Assembly: GCF_900113255.1 (NCBI RefSeq)
Contig: NZ_FOOR01000010.1
Span: 1-64,000, forward strand
DNA length: 64,000 nt
Direction: 5' to 3'
Source: Novosphingobium sp. CF614
Lineage (GTDB): Bacteria > Pseudomonadota > Alphaproteobacteria > Sphingomonadales > Sphingomonadaceae
Shown here: in pieces, positions 8,676 to 17,983 of the stretch
Layout: every line of letters starts with the position of its first letter
How positions within the stretch are numbered: the stretch's first letter is position 1
The notes under the pieces: generated by a model
What the model was told of the DNA's origin: nothing
Seen by the model: the letters and a program-made list of their open reading frames with translations, nothing else
Databases searched by the model: none
Position numbers and translations under genes: made by a program

Positions 8676-11009
8676 TTAGAAACCCGCGACTGGAGTCTTG
8701 TGTGCGCTGCGGGTACAGTTAATCACATCCTCGAAGATCGGCAGGTAGGAACGTACGACTTCGACGAAGTCGTAGTTTTCCAGAAGGCGTCGGTGCCCTT
8801 TCAGGCCGGCCTCCCGCCAGCGTCCGGGATCTTCGGCGAAGTCGAACATGGCCCGCGCAAGGAAAGGCGAGGTGCGGAATTGGCGTCGGTTGTAGGCGAT
8901 GTCATCGAGCAGCTCGGAATGCAGGTTACTGACCGGGCCGTACTCGTTGGGTAGCAAGATGCCGATGTCGCCGTCGACGATCACTTCCGAGGAACCGCCG
9001 GTGTCGGACAGGATCATCGGCTTGCCGAAGAACATTGCCTCGTTCATCGCGATGCTCCACCCTTCGATCAGCGAGGGGAGCAGGAAGGCGTCCGCGATGG
9101 CGTGGAAGGGCGCGACGTCGGGAAAGTAACCAGGCAGGAGCATGTGGTCGGCCACACCCGTTGCTTCCAGGTGATCGCGCAGGGCCTGGATATGGTGTGG
9201 GACGATCGTGTTGCCAATGCACACGATCCGGACGCGATCGGTCTTGCGCAACAACATGCGCATCGCATCGGCCATGAGATAATGGTTCTTGTGTAGATTG
9301 TAGGACGCCACGTTGAGGAAGACGTAGTCATCCTCGCGAATGCCGAATTGTGCACGAGTGACTGGCTCCGCTGCTCGAGCCCTGGCCACATGCTCGTCGA
9401 TCAGCAGGCCGTTAGGCATGGTGACGATCTTGCCGCGGTCGATTCCGAGGCGACTGGTAGCGTAATCCGTCGCCTTGGGCGATACGGAAATGTAGCGGTC
9501 GACGAAGGCGTCATCCTGTCGGAAGTTCTCCAGCGCCTCGCCGTTCAGGAAGGCATAAACGTTGTGGATAAAAGTCAGGTTGGGAATGCCCAGCTCGCGG
9601 AAGACCTTGTAGCCCATGCGGGAGAAGTGCGAAATGGCAAGGCTGACGCCGTGATCCCTCAGTATCTTGCGATAGTGCCCGCGCGGGTCGTCTTGCGACA
9701 GCTCGTAGACCGTGAATTCTCTCTCGCGCGCTATCGCGCCCAAGTGGCCGACTTTGCCGCATGAAACGATGATGCTGTCTAACCCCAGGTCACGTAGCAC
9801 CACAGAGGTGTCAAGCACGACCTTCTCCAGTCCGCCCCGGTCGAAAGCGGTAAGTTCGACCACGATCGGCCCGGTCACGCTCTTGTTCAGGGCCGCATCT
9901 TTGTAACTGGAACCGCGCGCCACGTCGTCGAGCAGAGCGTAGAAGTTGGCTAAGCGCCGTTCGGCCGGATTATCGAAAATGTCCTTCGTTGCCGGCGGCG
10001 CCTCGACGCCGGCGCGATAGACCGATCGCGCAGGCAGCGGCTCGAAGGCTTCGGCTGATAAGCTACCCTCGACCTGTTTTAGCAGTACGTCGTTGACCTG
10101 CGGGTCGTTGATCACCCAGTCGAAAAAGGCAGCCCGGTCACCCCCGAACGCAGTCAATCTGGCGGATAGGAACGACACCAGGTTGCCCAGCCCCTTGTCG
10201 GACAGGGCCTTGTCGAACAGCGCAACCGTCCGCGCATCGCATTGGTCCTGCGTGTCCATCAGCAGCCCGCCGTCCAGTGCACAGGCCAGCACGCCGGCGA
10301 TCTCCACGCGCACCTTGTTGACGTATTCCTTGATCGTGTTCGATGCATGGACGCGGTAGCGGATATGCGGAACATTCGCATCATAGAGCACCTGCCCGTT
10401 GCGCAGCGTCGCGAACACAAATTCCAAGTCGTGGCAGTAGCGCAGCGCCTGGAAGGCACCGTTGTGCTCCCAGATCCGTTTGGTAAAAACGAAATTGGAC
10501 GTCGTCACCGCGAAGTTCTCGTTCGCCAGCGCCAGGTCCAGGCGATTAGTGCGCCGGAGAAAGTCGCGCGCGCGACGCAGCCAATCGATGGTCGGACCCT
10601 CATAAACGGGCGCGCCCTCATCGTCGATTAGGTTCACGTCGCCGAAAACGAGATCAAGGTCTGGATCTTCCTCCCACAATCTGGCGCAGCGCTCCAGCTT
10701 GCCCGGCTCGAATTGGTCGTCCGAATTGAGCACCGCCACGAAACGCGAACGGGCCATGCCGATGCACCGGTTGATCGTGTTATGCGCGCCGACATTCGCC
10801 TGCGCAACGACCGTCGCAGCGGGGAATCCGGCCAGAGCCTGCCGGGCGACCTCGAGGCCCTCATCGTGCGATCCGTCGTCGATAACGATGATTTCGCGCG
10901 GCGGGAGTGTTTGGGCCAGGACGCTTTCGATCGCCGGCCTGATGTAGTGCGCATGGTTGTAGAGGGGGATGACGACGCTAACGTCAAAGTCCGTGAGGGA
11001 TCGGGTCAT
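8676..11009 (-). CDS. Bifunctional glycosyltransferase (GT2 + GT4)
   Basis: The 777-aa protein joins two glycosyltransferase domains. The N-terminal GT2 part starts with VSVVIPLYNHAHYI and has the SDDQF metal-binding motif near residue 95. The C-terminal GT4 part (about 395-745) contains IHNVYAFLNGE, FLNVASYNLHKNHYLM and the donor-binding stretch LLPSLIEGWSIAMNEAMFFG. It probably adds two sugars in sequence to the growing capsule chain on the cytoplasmic face. I start at the ATG at 11009, 4 bases after the preceding stop. In-frame ATGs at 11024 and 11057 would overlap that gene. Confidence 0.87.
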   Translation of the reverse strand: MTRSLTDFDVSVVIPLYNHAHYIRPAIESVLAQTLPPREIIVIDDGSHDEGLEVARQALAGFPAATVVAQANVGAHNTINRCIGMARSRFVAVLNSDDQFEPGKLERCARLWEEDPDLDLVFGDVNLIDDEGAPVYEGPTIDWLRRARDFLRRTNRLDLALANENFAVTTSNFVFTKRIWEHNGAFQALRYCHDLEFVFATLRNGQVLYDANVPHIRYRVHASNTIKEYVNKVRVEIAGVLACALDGGLLMDTQDQCDARTVALFDKALSDKGLGNLVSFLSARLTAFGGDRAAFFDWVINDPQVNDVLLKQVEGSLSAEAFEPLPARSVYRAGVEAPPATKDIFDNPAERRLANFYALLDDVARGSSYKDAALNKSVTGPIVVELTAFDRGGLEKVVLDTSVVLRDLGLDSIIVSCGKVGHLGAIAREREFTVYELSQDDPRGHYRKILRDHGVSLAISHFSRMGYKVFRELGIPNLTFIHNVYAFLNGEALENFRQDDAFVDRYISVSPKATDYATSRLGIDRGKIVTMPNGLLIDEHVARARAAEPVTRAQFGIREDDYVFLNVASYNLHKNHYLMADAMRMLLRKTDRVRIVCIGNTIVPHHIQALRDHLEATGVADHMLLPGYFPDVAPFHAIADAFLLPSLIEGWSIAMNEAMFFGKPMILSDTGGSSEVIVDGDIGILLPNEYGPVSNLHSELLDDIAYNRRQFRTSPFLARAMFDFAEDPGRWREAGLKGHRRLLENYDFVEVVRSYLPIFEDVINCTRSAHKTPVAGF

Positions 11010-11013
11010 GGAA

Positions 11014-14000
11014 TCAGCCTGCATCCTTCGTGGGGCGAGTGGCGGCGCGGTCGTCACCAGCGGCCCCGGGCGGCGTCACTCCTACCTGGGCCAGCATTTC
11101 GCGCATGATAGTGAAGCCGACATCGATGGAATAATGCTTGCGGATAAAGGCCGCGCCATTGCGGGAGAGCCGCTGCCACAAGGCTTCGTCGTCATAGAGC
11201 CGGATGATCTTGTCCGCAAACGGGGCGCCCCCATTGGCGACCATGACGGTTTCGCCGTCGACCAACCCCATCCCTTCCGAGGCGATCGCCGAGACGACAG
11301 CGGGAACACCCGCGGCAAGGCTCGACACCAGCTTGCCCTTTGCCCCCGCACCGTAGCGCAGCGGGGCGACGGTCATACGCAAGCGTGCCAGCTCGCCGTC
11401 GAGATCCTTCACGAAGCCGACGAAGGTGACGCCCGGCACTTTGCGACGGGTCCACGCTTCGGGCATGTTGGCGCCAACCACTCGCAGGCCGATGTCGGGG
11501 CGGTGGCGCTGAACGTGCGGCCAAACGTCCTCGAGGAAATGTTCGATCGCATCGACATTTGGCTGGTGATTAAAGCCGCCGACGAACGCGATGTCACGGC
11601 GCTGAGCGAAAGCACTCTCGCGCTGCGCGGCGAACTGGCGGATCAACGGAACCACATGCGTCCGTGCCTCGGGGGCAAGTTCGTCGAGGAGAGCCTTCTC
11701 GCTGCTCGACACCACGATGGTGACGTCGGCTGCCCTGGCAAAGTCGAGTTCCATGTCGCGAGTGCGGCGTGCCCGCACGATGAGTCCGGGATCGTCCTTC
11801 ATGGCGCCCTCACGCTCTTCGCGCACGAAATGCAGATCCACGGTGTTGAAGATGATCCGCGCATCGGGACACAGTCGGCGTAGGGTATCGATTTGCAAAC
11901 CGCCGAAGTGCACCCGCGACACGAAGCACACTTCGATCCGGTCGCTCGCATCGAAGTAGTACTCCTCGAAATACGCATAGGGCCCGCCGGTTACGCAGTG
12001 AACACCCATGGCTTCCATCATCGCGCGATAGTGAGGCGTACGCTCGTCGTGGTCGCGTCCGAATTCTAGCAGGGACAGGTAGTGGACCTCGTATCCCATA
12101 CGCAGGAAAATTCGTGCGAAGTTAACATGATCGAGCGAGCCCGAATCCAGGTCCGGACGGGGATAGAGCGCCTCGACCATCAACGCGATCCGTCCGGATC
12201 GAGCTGGAAGCCCGGGTCGGACGCCGTGCGCCGCTAGACGGGATGGGACGACTGACGGAGCCGTCTCGACCACGAGGGCAGACTTGCCCGATGTCGTGCT
12301 GCGTCCCTCCGTCCGGCCATGCTCGATGTAGTGGCGCAGCGGATCGCAGACCTCGGTCAGATCGGGATCGTTGGCAAGGTAGAACGTCGGATCGAACCGA
12401 GGACCGGGCCGCAACCGCCTGCGCCAGCCTTCCCGGACGTAATGGATCAGCGGATTGACCCCTTCCTGCGCCACGGCAGGATTGTTCGCGAGGTAATAGC
12501 GCGTGTCGAACCAGGGGTTGGGGTCGCGTCCCTCGCGCCAACCGATGTCGAGATAATGTGTCAGCGGGTTACGCCCGGCCTCGGCCACGTCCTGATAGGC
12601 GTCAAGGTAGAACTGGGGGTCAAACAGGACGTCGGCGACGTTTCGGAAATGCTCGATCCAATGCAACAGAGGATTGCTGCCAACGTCTGGATAGCGCTGC
12701 CGATAGCCTCGGGTACTGAACAGGGGATGGGTGTCGTGGCCCTTGTCCACTCCCCATTTCAGGTAATGGACCGCGGGAGACGAAGCGAGTGGCAAAGCTT
12801 CCGGGCATTGCTGGAGGTAGTAGCGGGTGTCGAACAACGGATGCGGATCACGCAACTCGCGCTGTCCGTGCAGAATGAAGTGGACAAGCGGCCTCACGCC
12901 GGATGGCCCAACGTCTGGGTGCATTTCGCCGTATTCCAGATCCTGCACGAGCGGGAAGTCTGGCAGGAAATCGGTCACGCCCTGCAGATAGGCAAGAATG
13001 CGCCGACGGCGCCCTTCGGGGGGCACGCCCACGCGAGGCCAGGGTAAATCGTCCAGGAAAGTTTCGATGACCGTGATGTTCCGCTCGAGCCGGCGAGCAG
13101 CCTTAAAGCCCCAGCCCCGCCGCTTGAGCACACGCGCGAATGGCTTTTCGGCCATCGCGAGATGCCTTTCGCCGCGTGCGATCAGCGCTTTGGCCATGCG
13201 GTCGTTGGCTATCGCGCTGCGCCCCAATTTCAGGCGGGTTTCGAGCAATCCAGCCTGTGCCTGCGTGCCGCGGGCGACGGTCTCGTCGCACCAGGCCTGC
13301 AATTTCGCCACCTCGCCGCGAGTGCTGGTCAGTTCCGCCTGGCGGTCGCGCTCCTGCGCCTTGAGTGCTTCGAGCTGCGAGGACAAGGTCTGCCAGTCCC
13401 GCTCGATGTCCGCATCTGCCTGCTTCTGTTCCTCCTGTCCCCTGACAAGCCGGGCGTTGTGCAGCCGCTGCTGCTCGGCCTCCATCCGGCTCTCGTTCAG
13501 CAACGGCATGAACAGGGCAAGCGCCGCGTCGAGGTTTGCCTGGATACGGTCGAGCTCGCGATGGACGGCATCGCTTTCCCCTTGCCGCGCCAGCTGACCG
13601 AGGGCGGCCTCGCAGCGGCGCACCCAGCTGTTGAAGCCGGAGGCGAGCGGTTCGCAGGGCGGTGACGGTCGTGTCCGGGCGGTCGTCTGTTCGATGGCTG
13701 GATCGGTGCCCGCGCGCCCGGAACCGACCCCGAGCGCCCACGTGGATGTAATCCAATCTGCGACGGCTTCATTCGCTCGATCGCTGTTTGCGGCCTGGAC
13801 AATGATGCGCCGAAGATGCCGCGTGGAACGCTCGGCGATGAGCATGTAGCGCAACCATGAAAGCAGCTGCGCGGCGCCGATTCCCTCGACGAACGGCGAC
13901 GAGACGCCCAGCACCGCGCCAACCTGAGCCCCTTGCTGGATGCTTGCGTCTTCCCAGAACGGCACTAGCGAATATAGCTCGGCTTCTTCCAGCACGGCGA

Positions 14001-14301
14001 TCCGCCCTGTCCCGCGCATGTCCCTCAGCAGCGTTAATGCTTGCCCATAGGGCAAGGCGTCGGTCAGATCGGCAAGGTCGTATGCCGAGAAGAAGAGCGG
14101 CCCCGCCCCGCCCCCGAGGCAGGAGAGCACCTCCCGATTGATCCGTGCAAGCCGCTCGGAATCCTGACTGCCGCTCGCCTTGCTATGACAGAAAGCCTGC
14201 GAGATCGATCTCGCTATCTCGCCAACCTGACGACGGTCCGGCCCAAGGACGAGCACGGCAAGAGCCGGCAAAGACACTGTGGCATTCGGATTTCGAAGCA
14301 A
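11014..14301 (-). CDS. Multidomain protein: coiled coil, PDV/NPLxHY repeats, GT4 glycosyltransferase
   Basis: This 1095-aa protein has four parts. Residues 1-200 weakly resemble a sulfotransferase-type domain without a visible P-loop (ELYSLVPFW, LLSWLRYMLIAERSTR). Residues 240-400 are charged and heptad-like (coiled coil). Residues 450-667 hold about six copies of a roughly 38-residue repeat of form FDxxYYL..PDV...NPLxHYxxxGxxEGR. Residues 700-1080 are a GT4-like glycosyltransferase (ARIIFNTVDLHF, DIAFVGGFNHQPN, APLRYGAGAKGKL, AGVPAVVSAIASEGMG). The repeat is known from very long glycosyltransferases of alphaproteobacteria, but I know of no defined role. A scaffold that binds the chain or a partner is my inference. 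Confidence 0.72.
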   Translation of the reverse strand: MLRNPNATVSLPALAVLVLGPDRRQVGEIARSISQAFCHSKASGSQDSERLARINREVLSCLGGGAGPLFFSAYDLADLTDALPYGQALTLLRDMRGTGRIAVLEEAELYSLVPFWEDASIQQGAQVGAVLGVSSPFVEGIGAAQLLSWLRYMLIAERSTRHLRRIIVQAANSDRANEAVADWITSTWALGVGSGRAGTDPAIEQTTARTRPSPPCEPLASGFNSWVRRCEAALGQLARQGESDAVHRELDRIQANLDAALALFMPLLNESRMEAEQQRLHNARLVRGQEEQKQADADIERDWQTLSSQLEALKAQERDRQAELTSTRGEVAKLQAWCDETVARGTQAQAGLLETRLKLGRSAIANDRMAKALIARGERHLAMAEKPFARVLKRRGWGFKAARRLERNITVIETFLDDLPWPRVGVPPEGRRRRILAYLQGVTDFLPDFPLVQDLEYGEMHPDVGPSGVRPLVHFILHGQRELRDPHPLFDTRYYLQQCPEALPLASSPAVHYLKWGVDKGHDTHPLFSTRGYRQRYPDVGSNPLLHWIEHFRNVADVLFDPQFYLDAYQDVAEAGRNPLTHYLDIGWREGRDPNPWFDTRYYLANNPAVAQEGVNPLIHYVREGWRRRLRPGPRFDPTFYLANDPDLTEVCDPLRHYIEHGRTEGRSTTSGKSALVVETAPSVVPSRLAAHGVRPGLPARSGRIALMVEALYPRPDLDSGSLDHVNFARIFLRMGYEVHYLSLLEFGRDHDERTPHYRAMMEAMGVHCVTGGPYAYFEEYYFDASDRIEVCFVSRVHFGGLQIDTLRRLCPDARIIFNTVDLHFVREEREGAMKDDPGLIVRARRTRDMELDFARAADVTIVVSSSEKALLDELAPEARTHVVPLIRQFAAQRESAFAQRRDIAFVGGFNHQPNVDAIEHFLEDVWPHVQRHRPDIGLRVVGANMPEAWTRRKVPGVTFVGFVKDLDGELARLRMTVAPLRYGAGAKGKLVSSLAAGVPAVVSAIASEGMGLVDGETVMVANGGAPFADKIIRLYDDEALWQRLSRNGAAFIRKHYSIDVGFTIMREMLAQVGVTPPGAAGDDRAATRPTKDAG
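12301..12954 (-). repeat. Tandem protein repeats inside the 1095-aa gene
   Basis: About six diverged units of roughly 38 codons each. Conserved positions are an aromatic pair after FD (FDTRYYL, FDPQFYL, FDTRYYL, FDPTFYL), an acidic PDV/DPDL centre and a closing NPLxHYxxxGxxEGR. One further copy closes the neighbouring 250-aa protein. The DNA copies are not near-identical, so this is old protein-level duplication and not a recent expansion. Confidence 0.8.
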
Positions 14302-14430
14302 ACTTGCCTCCAGTCTTCTAAGGATGGTTCCCAGTGCAGATCGGACGCCTTTCGAAGGCTAAGCCGGTCAGCGCGCCGGTCCTGCCGGGGTGCGGGCGCA
14401 ATACTGCCCCCTCGCTTCGGGATTGGGCGG

Positions 14431-15183
14431 TCATGTTCGCAAGCGCCCTTCCTCCAACCCGTGTGAGACGTAGTGTTGGAGGGGGTCCGCCTTGGCCCGG
14501 GCAACGTCTGGATAGCGCTGGGCATATAACCGGGCATCGAACAGGCCCTTGTTGCGCAGCCGATCGTACTTGATCCGCCGGACTAGAAAGCCCGGGAGCA
14601 GCAACAGCCACCATCTTTCCGGCGCGGCAAGCACCTGGAGCATGCCTTGCAGCAATTTGGCCAGTGAGCGATGCAGTGAGACGTCCTCCTCCGTCGTGCG
14701 CAGCTGGCGCTGAAGAGCGGCAAGCTGCGCACGGGCCTCGCGATCAGTTTCAGCGGACGGGGTCGGATGCTGGCTCGCGGCCGAAAGCCGAGCCGGTGAG
14801 GCCCCGAGCCGAGCTATCATATCGTCGAGCTCGCCCAGGCTCTGCGCCTGGGCCTTGATGGTTGCATCCCGCGCCGCGACGATCTTGCGAAGGCGGTTCA
14901 GATGGGAAGCCATGGCCTCCTGCTCGCTCGCGGCCTCGTGCGCGGCCATCCTCAGCTGTGCGGCTTCGTGCTGCAGGATGGCCAAGCGCATTCCCATGCG
15001 ATCGAGGCGAACGTCGGCCCGAGCCAGATCCTGCCGTGCATGATCAAGTTCGGTCTCCAGCGCACGCACACGCCGCGCGGCCTGCTCCAGCAGCGCCCCG
15101 GTATTCCCCAGCTGTGACCGCATGGCTATGACATCTTTCCTTATCACCCGGATTGCCGCTGTCTCACATTCTTGCCGGACCAC
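14431..15183 (-). CDS. Coiled-coil protein with one C-terminal PDV/NPLxHY-type repeat
   Basis: The 250-aa product is a long charged helix (about 25-115, with regular Leu/Ala heptads, for example ARRVRALETELDHARQDLAR). A hydrophobic stretch near 200 (WWLLLLPGFLVRRI) follows, then a single FDARLYAQRYPDVA...DPLQHYVSHGLEEGR repeat at the end. It has no recognisable enzyme motif. It lies directly after kpsT and before the repeat/GT4 protein that shares its architecture. The frame starts with GTG at 15183, with an in-frame ATG at 15123 as the alternative. It may tether the glycosyltransferase to the exporter (inference). Confidence 0.6.
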   Translation of the reverse strand: MVRQECETAAIRVIRKDVIAMRSQLGNTGALLEQAARRVRALETELDHARQDLARADVRLDRMGMRLAILQHEAAQLRMAAHEAASEQEAMASHLNRLRKIVAARDATIKAQAQSLGELDDMIARLGASPARLSAASQHPTPSAETDREARAQLAALQRQLRTTEEDVSLHRSLAKLLQGMLQVLAAPERWWLLLLPGFLVRRIKYDRLRNKGLFDARLYAQRYPDVARAKADPLQHYVSHGLEEGRLRT

Positions 15184-15204
15184 GCCCGCTGCAGTGCCGA
15201 ATAT

Positions 15205-15852
15205 CTACAGTTGCTGGTATTCCGCAATGGCCTGCGCGACGTCGTGCGTGTCGGTGGCCTGCCCGTCTTTCAAGACGACCGCCCGGTTGCAGAACTCTTG
15301 AATGACGCCCATGTCGTGCGAGGCAAGGATGAAGGCTCGATTCTTGCGTTTTTCAAACAGCTCGCGCTGACATTTTTCGCGAAAGTTGCTGTCTCCTACG
15401 AGGATGATCTCGTCGATCAGATAGCAGTCGAACTCGATGGCCAGCGACAGTGCAAAAGCCAACCTGGCGCGCATGCCCGAAGAGTACGTCTTGACCGGCA
15501 TGCTCAGTTGCCTGCCAAGTTCCGTGAAATCCTCGACGAACTCTTTCATCCAGGCATAGTGTTTGCCATAGATGCGGGAAATAAACCGAGCATTGTCGTA
15601 GCCGGTGAGGCTGCCTTGAAATCCACCATTGAAGCCAAGCGGCCAGGATACGGACATCTGGCGCCGGATTTTGCCGGATGTGGGCATCTCCACGCCGCCG
15701 ATCATCTTTATCAGCGTCGACTTGCCGGCACCGTTGCGCCCGAGAAACGCGATCTTGTCGGCAGGTTCTATGCGCAGGTTAATATCGCGCAGGACGTGCT
15801 TGCGCCCATGCCCCATCCGATAGGATTTGCAGATATCCTTGCAGACAATCAT
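15205..15852 (-). CDS. kpsT: Capsule ABC transporter ATP-binding protein (KpsT/CtrD)
   Basis: This 215-aa ATPase energises export of the finished capsule chain across the inner membrane. It has Walker A GRNGAGKST (38-46), signature YSSGMRAR (123-130), Walker B CYLIDEI (143-149) and the H-loop LASHD. The short length without a C-terminal carbohydrate-binding domain fits KpsT/CtrD and not Wzt. The ATG at 15852 overlaps the stop of kpsM (ATGA). An upstream in-frame ATG at 15885 would overlap kpsM further and lacks homology. Confidence 0.93.
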   Translation of the reverse strand: MIVCKDICKSYRMGHGRKHVLRDINLRIEPADKIAFLGRNGAGKSTLIKMIGGVEMPTSGKIRRQMSVSWPLGFNGGFQGSLTGYDNARFISRIYGKHYAWMKEFVEDFTELGRQLSMPVKTYSSGMRARLAFALSLAIEFDCYLIDEIILVGDSNFREKCQRELFEKRKNRAFILASHDMGVIQEFCNRAVVLKDGQATDTHDVAQAIAEYQQL

Positions 15853-16646
15853 TCGACGACCAAGCCCCGGCGGACGCGACGGCACAGTGCCAACCCGACC
15901 GCGGCAATCACGATGGAGACGCCCAGGGGATACCAGACGTCATAATGTACCTCCAGCTTGGTGCCCCAGATGCCTCCTCTCATCATCTCCGTGCCATGCA
16001 CGAAGGGGGACCATAACACGTACTCGCGCAGGCTTGGCGTCAGCCAGGACACCATGTTGAAGGATCCCGAGAAGGGAATCATGACATAGGTGGTAACCGG
16101 AACAAACTTCTCCAGCACCTCCGACAGTTCGGAAAGCGGGGCGATCACCAGGCACAGCGAGAATGAGAAAATGCAGTAGATCAGCCAGCCCCCGATCATG
16201 AGTCCCGGATCCGCAGGGATCGGGAACGCGTCGAAGCCGATTAGCAGCAGTGCAATGAACACGAAGGCCATCATCGTGCCCAGCATCTCGATGAGGAAGC
16301 GGACCAGGACAAAGTCAAGCACCTGTATCTGCCGGTGGTACATCAGGCTGCTGTTGGCCTGGAAGATGGCCACGCTGCGCGAGACGACGTGGCGAAACAG
16401 TGTGATGGGAATATAGCCCGTCACGACGAAGGCGACGATGCCAACCCCGTGCTCCTCTGGCCCGCGCATGTAACGCCAGATGATCGCCACCAAGCCGGCG
16501 AAGAGCAGCGGCTCCACCATCATCCAGAGAAAGCCGATGTTCTCGCGCCCGAAACGGGTTATGAGCTCACGGATCATCAGTGCGTGGATGACGCGCCGTT
16601 GCGTCTGCAGCCCCTTTCGGAACCGTGAAAGTTTCGCGCGCGCCAT
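15849..16646 (-). CDS. kpsM: Capsule ABC transporter permease (KpsM/CtrC, ABC-2 type)
   Basis: The 265-aa integral membrane protein has about six hydrophobic segments (for example NIGFLWMMVEPLLFAGLVAI, GIVAFVVTGYIPITLF, MMAFVFIALLLIGF). It also has the N-terminal basic region with IRELITRFGRENIGFLW, which is typical of ABC-2 polysaccharide exporters. It forms the channel paired with KpsT, which it overlaps by 4 bases. The gene upstream is the periplasmic adaptor kpsE. Its size matches the family (about 260 aa). Confidence 0.93.
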   Translation of the reverse strand: MARAKLSRFRKGLQTQRRVIHALMIRELITRFGRENIGFLWMMVEPLLFAGLVAIIWRYMRGPEEHGVGIVAFVVTGYIPITLFRHVVSRSVAIFQANSSLMYHRQIQVLDFVLVRFLIEMLGTMMAFVFIALLLIGFDAFPIPADPGLMIGGWLIYCIFSFSLCLVIAPLSELSEVLEKFVPVTTYVMIPFSGSFNMVSWLTPSLREYVLWSPFVHGTEMMRGGIWGTKLEVHYDVWYPLGVSIVIAAVGLALCRRVRRGLVVE

Positions 16647-16650
16647 GATC

Positions 16651-17811
16651 TCAATCCTCAGGCGCGTGTTCGAGAATTCCGATGACGAGCATCCATCCGA
16701 TGAAATACAGACACAAGGCGGAGGCCGCGACCACGATCACCGACCACAAGCGTCTGGGCAGCAAGGGCTCGTCGGGCCGGTTCGGATCAACAATGCGCTC
16801 CAGGTAGAACTTTTGGTGCACGGCGTCGGCGCGCGCCTGAACCAACGCCGCGCTGGCGATGTTCAGGTTCTCCGTCGCAAACTCCTGCTCCACCGTCAAG
16901 GCTTCGTACCCAGAGAGCTTGGAGGCGATGCCATTGCGGTCGCCCACGATGCGACCCTCCTGCTCGGCGATCTCGCTGGACAAGGCCTTCACGCGTGCGC
17001 GCAAGGCGGGAATCGCCGGGTTGCGCGGGGTCATGCTCACCATCTGGTCCAGCTGGGCCTGCAGTGTGGCCCGTTCGCTGACCAGCGAATTGGAGATCTC
17101 CAAGGCACCGCCAGCCTGCTTCACCGGGTCGATGAGCTCGGACGCGTTGCGGTACTGCGCCAGCGCCACACGGGCATCGCGGACCCGCTTGCGCGCCTCG
17201 AACACCCTTACCTCGGCCTCCGAGATACCACGCGTCTGGGCGCGTGCATTGAGCCGATTCACCATGGCTTCGCTCAGATCGAGCAGCCGCGCGTTGATGC
17301 GATAGGCTGCTTCCGGACTGAACGCCTGAACCCGGATAATCACGGAACTGGTCTCGGTGTCGAGTTCGGCGCTGACCTTTTTGCCGTAGAACTTGTAAAG
17401 GCTCTCGAACGTGTTGTTCTGGAAGACGCCAGGGTAGCGCGAAAGAAAATCCGCCTCGGCCGGCGCAAAGGCCTGCGTCACGTCATAGCCCTTCCCTAGG
17501 TCGACCAGGGCATTGCGTGACCGCACGTAATCAAGCACTTCGTTGGCCTGATCCTGACCCGACGACAGGCTCTTGGTCTGAACCAGATTAGCCAATGACG
17601 ACAGCTGCGAACCTTTTTGATCCGGACTCTTCACCACGAATCTGGATTCCGAAATGTACACGTCGGAAGCGATCAGACCATAATATATGGCTGCCACGAC
17701 TGTAGGTGCCAATACAAAAATAAGGAACCACTTCCTCCTCATCACCCAATGCAGCCAGGAGGATCGACTTCTTATAGAATTTTCCGCCAGGATATCACTA
17801 TCAATCTTCAT
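16651..17811 (-). CDS. kpsE: Capsule export inner-membrane/periplasmic adaptor (KpsE/CtrB/BexC)
   Basis: The 386-aa protein has a first membrane helix (about 30-48, KWFLIFVLAPTVVAAIYYGL), a Wzz-like start to its periplasmic region (YISESRFVVKSPDQK), long helical heptads (about 180-315) and a second membrane helix near the C-terminus (VIVVAASALCLYFIGWMLVI). This is the KpsE/CtrB layout that bridges KpsMT to the outer membrane lipoprotein. It is the first gene of the minus-strand capsule unit, so the promoter should lie in 17812-17983, shared with the divergent dioxygenase gene. Confidence 0.9.
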   Translation of the reverse strand: MKIDSDILAENSIRSRSSWLHWVMRRKWFLIFVLAPTVVAAIYYGLIASDVYISESRFVVKSPDQKGSQLSSLANLVQTKSLSSGQDQANEVLDYVRSRNALVDLGKGYDVTQAFAPAEADFLSRYPGVFQNNTFESLYKFYGKKVSAELDTETSSVIIRVQAFSPEAAYRINARLLDLSEAMVNRLNARAQTRGISEAEVRVFEARKRVRDARVALAQYRNASELIDPVKQAGGALEISNSLVSERATLQAQLDQMVSMTPRNPAIPALRARVKALSSEIAEQEGRIVGDRNGIASKLSGYEALTVEQEFATENLNIASAALVQARADAVHQKFYLERIVDPNRPDEPLLPRRLWSVIVVAASALCLYFIGWMLVIGILEHAPED

Positions 17812-17983
17812 TTGAATTTTCCAAGCCGACTTGATTGCGAAAGCACATGTTACACCTGGCGATGTACCAAACAGCCAACGCCGCTAAGCGATACAACCTA
17901 TCAGCGCAAGAGTCCGCATCCTTTTGGACATGCCGAGGCCCGAGTCCTGTCGTTTCGTCGCGCGTGGCACCCGATCATCGGAA

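Noticed and set aside
14301-14431. The coiled-coil gene and the 1095-aa gene as one gene broken by a stop
   Set aside because: A 129-base gap separates them, and each has a complete coiled-coil plus repeat layout. They look like two related genes and not a split one.
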